Origin: Thelonectria olida
Lineage: Eukaryota; Ascomycota; Sordariomycetes; Hypocreales; Nectriaceae
Direction of reading: 5' to 3'
DNA length: 64,000 nucleotides
NCBI GenBank assembly: GCA_020736575.1
Contig: JAGPYM010000019.1
Span: 558,001 to 622,000 of the forward strand
Shown here piece after piece: positions 1 to 10,932 of this stretch (its first letter is position 1; every line of letters begins with the position of its first letter). Both the position numbers and the translations under genes were made by a program. The notes under the pieces were generated by a model. The model was not told the origin of the DNA and searched no databases. It was given only the letters and a program-made list of their open reading frames with translations.

Positions 1-101
1 CAGTTCAGGTATGATCCTCAAAACCAGCTTCTATTTCCACCACTTCCACCATTTCATTGAAATAGCAGGATGTTAGACCTCGGCTAATAGGTGCGATCTT
101 C

Positions 102-197
102 TTATGGCTCTGTTTTTTTCCCACACTTAGTGCAAACAAAGCCATCTTTCGTGATGCCAGTGCCATCTACACATTGAGGACAGTCTTCATCCGACAT
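102..197 (-). CDS. Candidate 31-residue zinc-ribbon microprotein
   Basis: A reading frame of 31 codons runs from an ATG at 197-195 to a TAA at 104-102. It encodes two CxxC knuckles, CPQC (Cys6, Cys9) and CTKC (Cys22, Cys25), with twelve residues between them. This is the geometry of a minimal zinc-ribbon knuckle. The rest is acidic at the N-terminus and Lys-rich at the C-terminus. It could be a stand-alone microprotein or one exon of a longer gene that leaves the window edge. No splice partner was identified. The family is not recognised, and the call rests only on the cysteine pattern and the clean start and stop. Confidence 0.35.
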   Translation of the reverse strand: MSDEDCPQCVDGTGITKDGFVCTKCGKKTEP

Positions 198-444
198 GGT
201 GAGTAGTAGAAATCTATAATATTTAGCACGGAATCAACAATAAAATGTTTCCAAGACGTACCGTATTTTGTGGTTCTATCAGGCGGTATTTATTTGCCGT
301 TCTCTCAGTTGGTTTATTATACTTCTCTCGGTTGACTAATTTGGTTGTGTGGTGAATGTAAAGGTAGTTAGGCGCGAGGTCTTTAAATAAAAGTTGTCGG
401 TTAGGCACGCCCCATCGGATGATTTATAACCTAGGTTTAGCCGG

Positions 445-1235
445 ATGGCGAAATCATGGTGCCTAAAAGGAGGGGCAGAAGATACCGCCACTGGCTTGTC
501 CGGACACAGAAACCGTCTCCTGGCTTTTGTCCGCGTGCAATCACTAGCTATGGCTCTATCCATACTCGACTCCTTTCAGAAGTCCCATATCTCAACGGAC
601 ATATCCGCTGCTGCTTCAGTTGAGTTCTTTTGGAAATTTGGGATCTTCTACGCTGAAAACAGCGAGATTGGACAACTAGTGTCAGAGCTGGACAATGAGG
701 AGCTCAGCGAAGACCACCTCGCCAAGTACAAACCAATCCTTTCAAAGGACGAGGTAGGTCCCCAGACCAGATCTGTGCTTCCTCGCTGACGCTTCTAGCG
801 AATATCGAGTATCCTCGAATCCCAATCCTACCTCGAATCGTCCCCATTCCTAATCCAGAGGCTTGCCAGCGAACCGGGAAGATTTTTCGCCTCCACAACA
901 GATGACGAACCGGACAACAGACTGCTTCTCTATGTATGCAGTCATGGAGCAATGCTCGAGCTCTGTCAGTTCTCCCACAAACAGAAGTGGAAGGGAGTTC
1001 CTACATCCGATGGCATGATGCAAATACCATATAGCCAGATAAAGAAAAGGAGGAAGATCGTCGAGACTCTTGTCGAGGTTCAATTTAATTTGGAACAAGG
1101 CGGCGTGTAAGCATCTATCTATCCTAGCTCATGCGCTCATTCCTGACAAATCTCAGTGTTCTGGTACATCCGCGACTCGCTATCCAGATGAAGAACGGCT
1201 TCACACACATCTATGGACTACAAGGGAACCCATGA
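445..1235 (+). CDS. Hypothetical protein, three exons
   Basis: I join 445..753, 799..1106 and 1157..1235. The frame stays open across both junctions, which have GT-AG introns of 45 and 50 nt, and encodes 231 residues. The first part contains ILDSFQKSH and an acidic stretch around residues 75-103. The middle exon has a hydrophobic/Cys segment (LLLYVCSHGAMLELC), and the last exon ends in HIYGLQGNP. An alternative start is the ATG at 550, which would drop 35 poorly structured residues. I recognise no domain, signal peptide or membrane segment. The gene is supported by frame-consistent splicing and protein-like composition, not by a known family. Confidence 0.6.
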
Positions 1236-1361
1236 ACAAATCTACAACCAGATCCACGAGACAGCTCTGACTCTAAACACTTCGTCTTCTGGATTGATTC
1301 CAGCATATCCAAATCTACACCATGACTACCCTGAATTGCCAGGTGGAAGCCCCCCAACCTC

Positions 1362-2591
1362 TCATTGAACATTTGTTTGGACCTGAACAAGGCCTGTTCT
1401 TTCAAGCCCTGGAGCTCTTTTGTCATAGAGGGCTCTCGGTGGATTTGCTTGGACATTGAACGGATACCTAGTTTGTCGATCATAGAGTGGTTGCAGTAAG
1501 ATCGGATCAATGCTTCGTGGACCTTGGACGTCACCCGTGCCTTCGCCAAGCTGAAATTCGCAACGTTGGGAACGGCTTTGATCATAGAGGTTTCGTGGCT
1601 GGTTTGGTTGGACTTTCGATTGATATTGAATGTGGCGGTCATACAGTGATTGTTGTAGGATCAGGCTAATGTTTGGTTCATCGTGACCCTCGAGTTCGTG
1701 ATTTTGAGAAACACTTTGGGTATAAAGTCCTCGTGCAGTCGGTAGAGTATTGTTTGGATTTCGGGCCTGACGGGCAAATAGTGATTGTTGTAGGTTCGGG
1801 TCGACACTGTTTGATGGATCTTGGACGTGACCGGTTCTTTCGTCACTCTCAGTTTCGCGAATTGGCGGAGTGGACTGCCCCGAATTCTCGTCGATATTTG
1901 ATGGAACTTGGACATCATCTGCCCCTTCTATGAGCTCGAGTATCTCGTCCATTTGATCAAGGTTCGTGGGCTTGGGTTCCTCGGCTGCGAGACCAATCGC
2001 GACCGCAACGTCTTCGCGAAACGACTTGCGTTGTTCAACATACTTTTCTTGTTCTTCTGTGGTGAGCTCTCGGTCGCATTTGTGGTCCCAGAATAGTCGG
2101 CCTCCGTTGATTCGAACATTACAAGCATCGCATGTACCGTCGTAGCCAAAGTCTGAGAATTAGTTTGTGGCCAAGGTGAATCATATAGGGGGAAGCTCAC
2201 GTCGTTGAGCATAGTGGCGAAGGAGATCAAAGTGTTTCGTGAATGTCTTTGATTTGGAACGGCACTTGGGGCAATGCCAAACTGGGTTCTCTGGTAAATT
2301 TAGTCGCCTTCTCTTCCTAGATACTCCATTATCGCCCTTTTCGTGGGTATCGCTCAAATCGGCATCGCCTTGGAAGTCGGTATCATCTTTTAGCCCCTGG
2401 TGCCGGAGAAGATTTTGTAATTTCAGAACCAACAACGTGATTTCGGACTGTGACGATGATGGGTTATTTATGAAATTTGGTGGTTGCTGATGGCTTACCT
2501 GATAACGCTGAACATGGTCGAGAAGACCATCAATTGACTGAAACTCCTCGGCGCACCCTGGAGTACGGCATTTGTAAATATGCAATGCCAT
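1362..2591 (-). CDS. C2H2-like zinc-finger protein with C-terminal tandem repeats
   Basis: Exons are complement(join(1362..2152,2201..2591)), with a 48-nt intron, giving about 393 residues. The N-terminus has a C2H2-type finger (Cys8, Cys13, then His26 and a later His). A second CPKC...H pair lies near residue 110 before a basic KRRRLNLP stretch that looks like a nuclear localisation signal. Exon 2 opens with a further Cys pair, CDACNVRI. From about residue 220 the protein carries three imperfect repeats of 47-52 residues built on DPxLQQSLYDRQ and PRxLYDQS. A DNA- or RNA-binding nuclear role is inferred from the fingers and basic patch. The repeat region is not a domain I recognise. The minus-strand neighbour starts about 0.8 kb from the next plus-strand gene. 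Confidence 0.65.
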
Positions 2592-3400
2592 GTCGCGAAG
2601 GTGAAAAGTGATTTGCGGTCAACAGCCTTGTAATCAGAAGTCGCGCAAAGGGAATGGTGAGAAGTAACACTGACGGAAGGGATTGCTGGACGGGCAAGGA
2701 GGAACATTTGTTCCGTTCCATCAGCAGACGCCATTCATAATCACGTGATTACACACACTGGCCGTTGAGCCTATCGAGGCCAGCTCCAGGCAGCCATCCG
2801 AGGTTGGCCCGCATCGAGGTTGATCGCCGGGCACAACGACCCACAAAACATCTGCCTCGTCTGAGAGGGGGACGTGATATTTCGCTAGGATGGACATTTG
2901 GCCGAATATTAGCCATGACCGTAGATAGCTTAGCGCAGAGCACCTCTAGGGCTCTCCCTCCGGGCGAAAGTCCGTACCACACCATAACCATACCCATCTG
3001 ATCCCCTTCTGTTGAACGACTCGCTTGTAGATATCCTATGGGACTTCTGAGAATAAATACCTGCGTTGCCCCGGCTCTGAACCCTTCTTTAGGACAAATA
3101 GCGCGCCCGAAGATCCTCCGCCATACAACGTGAGAGTAGATGTTCTTGGTATTGAGAAGCTCTGCGAGCAGCACGTGGGAATCTGGCAGCACCATCTTAG
3201 TCGCTATCAGGTGGAGTGGCATATTGACAAGCTGCACACACTCCCTCACGTACCACCGTCCAGCCCGTGGCATTTGACTCAGCGCATGTATTTCCGCAGT
3301 TCCTGTCCCGTTCTCTCCTAAATTCGAATTGGCAGGGGGGAGTTCTTCTGCCCTCACATAAAATTTTCTTCCAGGTACACATCTGCGAAATTATATTAGT
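2592..3400. other. Intergenic, no supported gene
   Basis: A 202-codon minus-strand frame at 2749..3357 is open, but it matches nothing I recognise. The opposite strand is also partly open, so I do not call a gene here. Confidence 0.4.
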
Positions 3401-4340
3401 ATGACCGACTCCAACATGTGGCCTGACTTACAGCGAGAACAAGTGACTCGATCTATTTCGTTAAAAGTTTCTAGCCGTGGAAGATTCTCAGGACAGGAAG
3501 TTTTGCGGCGATGGATGTACGAGAATGTATGTTTGGGAATGATCCAGGCGGCAGATTACTTTACTTTTAACTTTGTGGCAGATCAGAGAGAAGCTGCAGA
3601 GTACGGAAGACGTGCTTCTGCCTGGAGCATTGCTGCCTGAGCCTTTTAATGCTGACGTAATCCGGGCCGCACTTGAACCGACACTGGTCAGACGCACCCC
3701 ATATTCTCAATGTTTCAAATTTCGATCCGCAATCAAGAGAATGTCGCTTCAGCAAATACCCCTTGACGAGGTGAGCACAAAATTGGAGAATCTTCACCGT
3801 TGTAGCTAACCATTGTAGTATGTTACCGACATGCTTCGGGACCAGAAGCCTACGAGGGTCGCCGTCTTTCTCCGAAGGAAATCACCCATATATTCCATTC
3901 CAAATAATGAGGTAGTGGCCACAGCATGCTCTACTCTCGCCGTTGACCCGATCGAAAGCCGCGCGAAGCTTATGACGATTTGGAAATGGGATCGGCTAAC
4001 TATCTTTGCTTTTGATCTCTGGTATGATGGATACGACTGGGCTACGGCTCACCATCAGGTTGATCTTCCAGTCCTTCATATCGACTATGGCAAGAGATAT
4101 TCCTCCGTCAAAGTAGGAAGCCAGAAGTTCCGAGACGAAGTGAACAGATTTGTCGCGAAGCAACACGAATGTCACGGCTGGGACGCAACGCCGCCGTATT
4201 TCCAAGACCAAACTGGACCCAAGGTGCCGACATATATGAATCCTCGTTGCATGACGTATGAAAAGGAAGATGGCACTATAGAGCGGATGGTGAAGACTCC
4301 GCCCCCTGGGTCCAGCAACGCAAACCCCTCTGCTACATGA
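3401..4340 (+). CDS. Hypothetical protein, three exons
   Basis: Exons 3401..3526, 3582..3770 and 3819..4340 join in phase 0 across GT-AG introns of 55 and 48 nt, and encode 278 residues. The central part has a hydrophobic strand-rich segment (LTIFAFDLWYDGYDW) followed by HHQVDLPVLHIDYGKRYSSV. The C-terminal 40 residues are Pro-rich and probably disordered. There is no signal peptide or clear membrane helix. I do not recognise the family. The consistent phase of all three exons and canonical donors (gtatgt, gtgagc) are the main evidence. The gene converges on the DUF7924 gene downstream, with 437 bp between their ends. Confidence 0.6.
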
Positions 4341-4777
4341 TCTTGGCGGCCCACTTCAACCACCACCCAGGGTTCCTGACCATCTACCACAGAGGAGGCA
4401 CGCATGGACCCGAAGGACTTGTGAGGACGACGATCATCAGTATGGAGATCCCCCGGCTAGCCCGGGTCAGATCGGATGGCCCCAATGATATGATTGATAT
4501 GTCTCTCGAGGTGGAATGCGCAGGCTTGACCAAGCTGAATAGCCGTCTCCCTCGGTCTTCTATGTTCAGCATTGGGTGCTTTGGTTTATGCCTTGTCCAG
4601 GAATGTCGTAGGAGGAAGGTTCCGTGGCCCCTTTATTGTGAAGATTCTTGATTGAACACCAGGGTGTTTCGGCATGCCAAGGCACTGCTAGGGATGAAGC
4701 TAGGTAGCGGTAATCATATATGTAGTTACTAGAACGTAACCGTTTGCACCTCTCAACTCCACATGGAAACCAAAACG
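4341..4777. other. Convergent intergenic spacer
   Basis: This spacer separates the 3' ends of two convergent genes. The 104-codon plus-strand frame beginning at 4337 overlaps the stop of the upstream gene and is not supported. I see nothing else. Confidence 0.5.
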
Positions 4778-6482
4778 TCACTGCTTCCTGCCCTTCCTCC
4801 TCTTAGCCGCCCCTGGATCTGTAAATGAAGTGCCTGGGGTCCCCCTTTCCTGCCTCGTATCGCCCGACTGGCTATCCTGCTCAACAGGTAGCAACACGGT
4901 GTCAGCATCCGACTGTGATAAATGATGACTCTCCAAGTCCTGGGAAAGACCTGTCTCTAGAAGCGACGGAACATCGAGGTCCAAGTTGGCCGATAACTGG
5001 TTGATAGCCGAGCAAATCTTCTTGAAGTGAGCGGGCATCCATGTGTCGTAGATGTTCTTCGTGAAACGATATGCTGTCCACTTCTCCTTGCCATCTAGTG
5101 CTGTAAAGTCGTATGTATGGATCGGATGGCGGTAATACTTGGTGTTCTTGCCATCTACCACTGGATAGTGACCGTAGATCCGCACAGACCTATGGTCGTG
5201 CGAGATGGAGAACGCAAGGATCTGCCGGTCGACCTCGCCCTCACGCCTTACAGCACGAAAGAGCTCGGCAACGGCCCGTACCGCAAGGGTCATGCTGTGG
5301 GCGTTCTGGCGGTCCGCCACGTCCAGCGCTGCGGCGCCGCACTTCACCTCGCATGTCAGGAACGGGAAGTACATGTAGTACGTGCCCATGAAGAAGGATT
5401 GGTCTCCAGCGATAAAGTCGCCAAGGAATGGTGATAGCTTGTCGAGCTGATCGTCAGTGAATGCCTCGCGTCTAAAGCCCACAGAGTAGTCGGGTTGGGG
5501 ACGAGTCCCAGTCAACGGGATCGAGTTGTTCCAGCCCTCGTTGACGCTCTCTATCAAGATGTCAAGGTGCGTGGCGCCAAATGTGGCAAGACTCTCAGCC
5601 GATGGAACGATAAGCCGAGTGATATCTTGAATGACTCGGGCCTCATTTCTATTATGGATCTTCTGGCAGGCGGATTCGAAAACATCATCGCGGAATAGTG
5701 AATCCTCGGGAACCGCTTGGGTTGCTTCAAATAAAGTCTTAGCAAGAGCTTTGCTTGCGCTGGTAATATCCAGGTTGGACTTAACCATGAAACTGCCTTT
5801 GGTCCCGAGTAGGGTCTCATAGCGCGGATCTCGGTAGGGTGCGCTCTTCTCTTCCCTCGGCTTCTGATCGCTGGGTGTCGTGGACGTGGCAGAATTTGAT
5901 CGCTTGCGGACAAGAGACGACAGGGACCTCTTTCGGGCAAGTAAATGCTCCATGTCAAGTTCAAAGTGTTCTTGCGGCCACCGCCCTTCTCTCGCCCAAA
6001 AATCGATCGGGTTGATCGGCTCGTATGTGCCACCGTTGTTGGTCGCAGGTCTGTCGGAAGTATTCTCCACAAGAGACAGTCTAGGAGATCGCCGAGGCCG
6101 TTTTTGAGGGGAGTCAAGGTCGCGATCGAGTGCGTCGACGGGTCGTTTCGTACCACGCTTGCCAGGTGTCGCGGAACCCTTCGATTACTTAGTTTCGGTG
6201 CCTGCACAGTGGTAAAGATAGGAATGCCGTACCTGTCGAGATAGAGTCTCCTTGGTTAGAGATGGATGCGATTGATCGCATTCAGTGGGCTCGGGAGCTT
6301 GTCGCTGTTGGGGACGTGTCGTGCGACGGGTACTCCTGTGCTTCTGGATTCCTTGGGGTCGCTTTCCTGTTTATTGTCAGCCAGGATATCGCTCAGCGCT
6401 TCATGAGACAAGTACTTTGATCTTTTGGCGCCGACGATGTGCGCCCCTTCTGGGCGGCCGACTGTGCGCGAGTGCGAGCCAT
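4778..6482 (-). CDS. DUF7924 domain protein
   Basis: I assemble complement(join(4778..6178,6233..6366,6416..6482)), 533 residues, with introns of 54 and 49 nt. The start is the ATG at 6482-6480 (MARTRAQSAAQKGRT), because an in-frame stop at 6187 blocks a shorter single-exon model. The first 120 residues are basic and nuclear-like (KRPRRSPRLSLVEN). From about residue 210 comes the conserved fungal DUF7924 block: PDYSVGFRREAFTDDQL, then FPFLTCEVKCG, ADRQNAHSMTLAVRAVAELF, and a Phe/Trp-rich end around KEKWTAYRFTKNIYDTWMP. The C-terminus is disordered and ends in RRKGRKQ. The family has no assigned activity that I know. The EVK triad in a beta-strand setting resembles a PD-(D/E)XK fold, but that is inference. 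Confidence 0.85.
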
Positions 6483-7170
6483 GGCGACGAGAATGTTGGG
6501 GAGCGACGAGGTGTTTATGTGGATTCAGCCCTTTGACGCAGTCCAGAAGGCTAGCATCTGTCAGCCAACATTTAAGCGCCTAGGTGGATCTGCCCCGCTC
6601 CGTTGCAATCGCGGATCCGCTGTCATCACAGATCGAATCGAATGAGGCGCGGAAACCATCCAGACTGTTTCCAATAGGATTGTCCTTGATCATGTTTGAT
6701 CGAATTTGATCCGTCATGGTGTTCTCGCCTGCCCAGCTGTCGATCGCGCATGTTGAAGGGGGGTGATTAACAAGAAGCTTGGTTGCTGGCAAGCATCACG
6801 CGTCACGGACTGGTGCTGACTAAGGGGGTGGGGCCATCACCCTCGGTAGCCCAGCTAATCGAAGGTGCCCCATGGAAGATTGCCCTGTATCCCAGGGAAG
6901 AGCGTCCCCTGAAGGCAGGGCTATGCTTGTATCAAAATTTCGTAGTTTCACTTATTTTGGTTGTCGGTCGTAGCCGCTGGACTCGACTTGGGAGATTGCT
7001 GAAGGTTGCCGCCTGAGCGCTCATGTAAGTGGGGTCGCTCCCTGCCCCAATCAAGTATTGAGCTTGCCTGACCGCCACGCTTAAATCGGAGCGACTGCTC
7101 TCTGCAGGGCGGAGAAATAGGTGTTTAAACTCGAATGCTCAATTTAATCATGAAAAAGAAAGAATGAGTT

Positions 7171-7220
7171 TGCCTTGAGGAACGAAGTTCCGAAAGGTTC
7201 TTTCTTCCGCGCCTTCTTCC
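7171..7220 (+). repeat. Direct repeat, copy A
   Basis: It begins TGCCTTGAGGAACGAAG and continues GAAAGGTTCTTTCTTCCGCG, and it recurs at 7559..7606 in the same orientation with few differences. The copies are 388 bp apart. Confidence 0.75.
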
Positions 7221-7558
7221 GCGTCCACCTTGCTAAGCTCGGGCCACCAAACAGTCCGTGCGAGCCGCCTGCACCACTTGATCTTCACCAGGATCGACGC
7301 GCCACTTTCTTTTTTTTTTGAGCCACACCGCGCCACAACAATCGGCAGCCCACCAGCATTGCCTGGCTACCAACCTCAGCCGGCAGGCTCTCTGCAAATT
7401 GGTCAATTAGTGCGTCACGTGTCTATACGTTCTGTCAACACGTGAACGGCATAAACACGGCCCGAGTTGGTAGGTTTCATAAAATGACTATTTCATAAGA
7501 TAGAGACTATTATGAAGGGCCAAGACGAGGCTATTCAATTGATCAGATGCTTTGTCTG

Positions 7559-7606
7559 TGCCTTGAGGAACGAAGAGATGAAAGGTTCTTTCTTCCGCGC
7601 CCTCCT
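7559..7606 (+). repeat. Direct repeat, copy B
   Basis: Second copy of the element at 7171..7220, sharing TGCCTTGAGGAACGAAG and AAAGGTTCTTTCTTCCGCG. It may be the remnant of a duplicated transposon end. Confidence 0.75.
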
Positions 7607-9029
7607 TCGTAAGAGTCAACCTCAAGTTCCCAAGACCAGCTTCCCTTAGCGCCCATCCCTAGAAACGGAAAACTCGATGATAGTCGATAAATCGGTGTCT
7701 GTTTTTGACGCAGCTCGCAACGGCAGCGCCAGGATATCACGCTGCCGAAGCGGCACTCCCGGTCGGAATTGGCGGATTGCGAGCAGGCCGGCTATTGGTC
7801 GTCATCCTGCTGCCGTTAGAAGAGTTCCCGACTCAGAACCAAGGATGTTTCCGACGAACTCTGAACTTGTGCCTTCAGCCTCCTGGGGATATTAGTAAAG
7901 CTGTAACTGATACTGACTGGCACAGCCTACCACAAGCAACCGAAACCTGGGTCTCTTTCGTATTCCAGACCCTACCGGCACTATCCTGGGGCCGTCTTTG
8001 CTCTTCCAAGGCGTTGGCAGAAGTATATGCATGACTTGACCTTAATTGGGGGGTAGGCGTGGCGATGTACTTAGGTTGATAATTGGAAATTTATGAAAGA
8101 ATAATTATAGAAGCAAGATAAATGAATACTATAAGGGATTTATATTACAAGATGAAACGTGAGCGTAACGCTGGCGGGCGCAGCGTCCTCTACAACTGCT
8201 GCGTTATCAGCTCTGCGTAGTAGACAACATCGTAATATGCAGCCCGGCTTGGTGTTCATTCCATGCACTCATCAAAATCCCCTCGCCCCCTTCCCAACGG
8301 TTAACCCCACTCCCCAACCCCCGTATCTTGGCGCCAGATCACTGACGCTGGTCCATACGACAATCCTTCCGAGATCGGTCCGACGACAGAAGAGTCTCGA
8401 TCCTCGCGCGCTCTGAATAGATACTGCTGTCATGCCGTCTTGGTCCAACTGAGGGTTGCCATGGGGATTTTTGACATTGACTATGTGATGCTGTCTTTGT
8501 GGAAAATTCGACCCGACGCGCTCTCGCCCGAGATGAGAGAAGCCAGTCTGTTTCTCAGCACGCTTTTGCCAAGGAATTCTCGCAGGAGAAAACTTTATAA
8601 AATTAGGAAAGGAGACGTTATTATGCGTCTGGTGGAGAATCAATGGGGCAAGTTGACGATATTATAACAATGGAATGACGCGCAAAGTTGCCTAATTGAT
8701 AATGAACGTATAATTCCGCTGGAGAATTAATGGGGCGTTGGGGCAGGAATCGAATTTGCAACCCCAACCTAAAGAGACGGCAACACAGCTCCCTGACTCC
8801 ATACGTCGGTTGCATTAGCGGCAACACGCTCAAGGCTGGAGTGCGAGTGGTCCTGTTGGCTGGGGAGCGTGCCGGTCAATGAATGGCCACTGGAACTGAG
8901 ACGCAATAAGTTGAGAAAGTTATGACGCGCCATGGCGCCAGAGGCCTAGCGCTTCTTACCACGATCATCCGCAAAATTCGATCGTCGCACCAAGCAATCG
9001 AGGAGGTGAATGAGATTTGTTATAGCCAG

Positions 9030-9639
9030 CAGGCTTTCTATCCATATCCATATTCCATATGGAGTCATTCTTGTATGGATTAAGAATTTCTCTCCGTATG
9101 GAAGCTTATTCCATACATATAGAATACAAAAAATGGCGTCATCCATGAATTACCCTTTCCATATTAGGAAAGGCGCGTATTGTCACCCATCTGTTGTCCT
9201 TGTCAGACTCTCAGTTCGACGGGAATTTCCCTAGGGTGATGCCGCTTTAATCCCACTTGCCCCCCTCAACTTCACGACTTCCAAGCTGGCATCGATCCCA
9301 GGATATTGTACGTCGTGCACCAGAAAAGACACGCTCTGGCTCGGCGGACATAGCAAGTTGATATCGACGACCATTTTGGAGTGACGGTGTTTTTGTTGAT
9401 GTTGTTCTCGGAGCCACCAAGCAAGCGGGGACCAGTCAATAGCGACACGACATGTTTCGTTGCTGACGGAAACTATGGGTGTTGACAGTTGCGCTGCACC
9501 GGGATTAACACGGGATTAACATTCTTCCGGTGTATTTCCAACGTATGGAATACAGCTATCTGGTATGGAATATGATTAATCCATATGGAACGTTCCATAT
9601 GGATTAACTTATTCCATACGTTTATGGATAGAAAGCCTG
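9030..9639. mobile_element. hAT-type MITE (non-autonomous DNA transposon)
   Basis: The element starts CAGGCTTTCTATCCAT at 9030..9045 and ends with its exact reverse complement at 9624..9639, a 16-bp perfect terminal inverted repeat beginning CAG. It is flanked on both sides by the 8-bp direct repeat ATAGCCAG (9022..9029 and 9640..9647), the target-site duplication expected of hAT transposons. Subterminal regions at both ends are full of ATTCCATA/TATGGAAT words in both orientations, as hAT transposase sites often are. The 610-bp interior has no coding frame, so it must be mobilised in trans. The perfect ends and target duplication suggest a fairly recent insertion. Confidence 0.9.
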
Positions 9640-10932
9640 ATAGCCAGGGCCTTTAAAGGGCTAACCAAAGTGGCCTAGGGCGCGTACGGAGAAGTGCTGA
9701 TCACGGCTCAGCCTACTTGATGGGCCAGCAGCCGTTGATCGAGATCGTCGGCTTCGGAGATACCGTTGAGACTGATCAAGGACTAGAAGTGTAAGACCGA
9801 TCTTTTATCTCCCTGGGATCGATATGCTGGCTTTGCCAATTGCTTGCGGCAGACCAGGTCCCAACGTTGTTCTTAGTTGTAAATCTCCCCGTGCAACGTA
9901 AAGCGATCCCCAGCTTGAATTTCACCATCACCACACGGAAACTGTCACATTCAGGCCACCGTACTAGTGGAGTGCGCATTCCCGTTTTGCCTTAGACGTA
10001 GCTTCGTACTTAAATGATATCACTAAATGCTTTGTGGCAGCCAGACGATCATCCGCCACCAATCCATTTGAGTCAATTGTGGTAAGATATGGGTATCGGG
10101 AGAATCTGACTTCTAGTCATTCCACTTCGCTCTGGACGTCATTATTAGGATGAGTTGTATTATACTCAATACCGCAGGTCTATCTAATACAACTCTACTT
10201 ACTGCCCTCCGCCTCCCTTGCTGCATGGCCACTGAGGAAACAGCACATCAGCTTCGACCTTCTATCACAACTAACACTCTGCAGGCGGTTTGAGAATACG
10301 ACATTGTCCGTGCCTTGTCCATGTCGTTGTCAGTCGCTTCAGCGCGACCCCGCTTATCTGAACCCTCGCTATTAATCGGAAGCTCGGGCTTCCAATGATC
10401 TCTATCGGCCCTTGGCTTAGGGAAGCCATCCTATTGTACTTCGGAGGCAAGGCTATCTTTACGGCCGAGTAATTAGCTGCCTACTTTTGTAGAGGGTGCG
10501 GCCAAACGATTGTAGTCAACAGATTGATAGTTAGGAATCTTTTGATGGAATGATGAATGAGATGGAGGCGGTCATTTGCGATCGTAAAGATAAGCACACT
10601 GGATTTCTAAAAGCTAGCAGGCATCCAACTTTCCAGAGGCAATAACAGAGAGCACCCGGAGCTCGTAGGGTGGAAAGGCCCGTTGGCTCAATATCAGCCA
10701 TAACTCGCTCCGACGATGCCAAACCAAGCATTAGGAATGGTGACTGCTATATACTCGACACTGGAGGAGCTTTCACGGCATGAAGCGACTACCAGTGCTC
10801 ATTCTAAGAATGCAAGAGACTGCTGCGATGCCCACAAACAACCTCATAATACTTACACCATGCAACAGAAGCGAAACCCGAAACCCTCCTAGCACCTGTT
10901 CACATTGAAGATGCGATGACGTCCTGCTATTT
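9640..10932. other. Intergenic, no supported gene
   Basis: No coding frame is supported. A perfect 11-bp inverted repeat, GAGTTGTATTA at 10152..10162 and TAATACAACTC at 10185..10195, could form a hairpin with a 22-nt loop. Confidence 0.5.
10152..10195. repeat. Perfect 11-bp inverted repeat
   Basis: GAGTTGTATTA and its reverse complement are separated by 22 nt. No function is assigned. It could be a cruciform or the remnant of a short palindromic insert. Confidence 0.6.

Larger units (their letters stand above)
6483..9029. other. Gene-poor region with short repeats
   Basis: No frame here is convincing. The longest (7705..8034, plus) has no family resemblance. The stretch holds a ~48-bp direct repeat (7171 and 7559), a duplicated GGAGAAT(C/T)AATGGGGC word near 8633 and 8720, and an AT-rich block at 8050-8150. 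It may be decayed transposon sequence. Confidence 0.4.

Noticed and set aside
2749..3357. 202-codon minus-strand open frame
   Set aside because: No family resemblance, competing frames on the other strand, no splice support.
4337..4651. 104-codon plus-strand frame after the 3401 gene
   Set aside because: Overlaps the upstream stop codon, no signature; likely 3' untranslated sequence.
5113..5434. Two plus-strand frames of 92 and 105 codons
   Set aside because: Antisense shadows of the DUF7924 coding exon.
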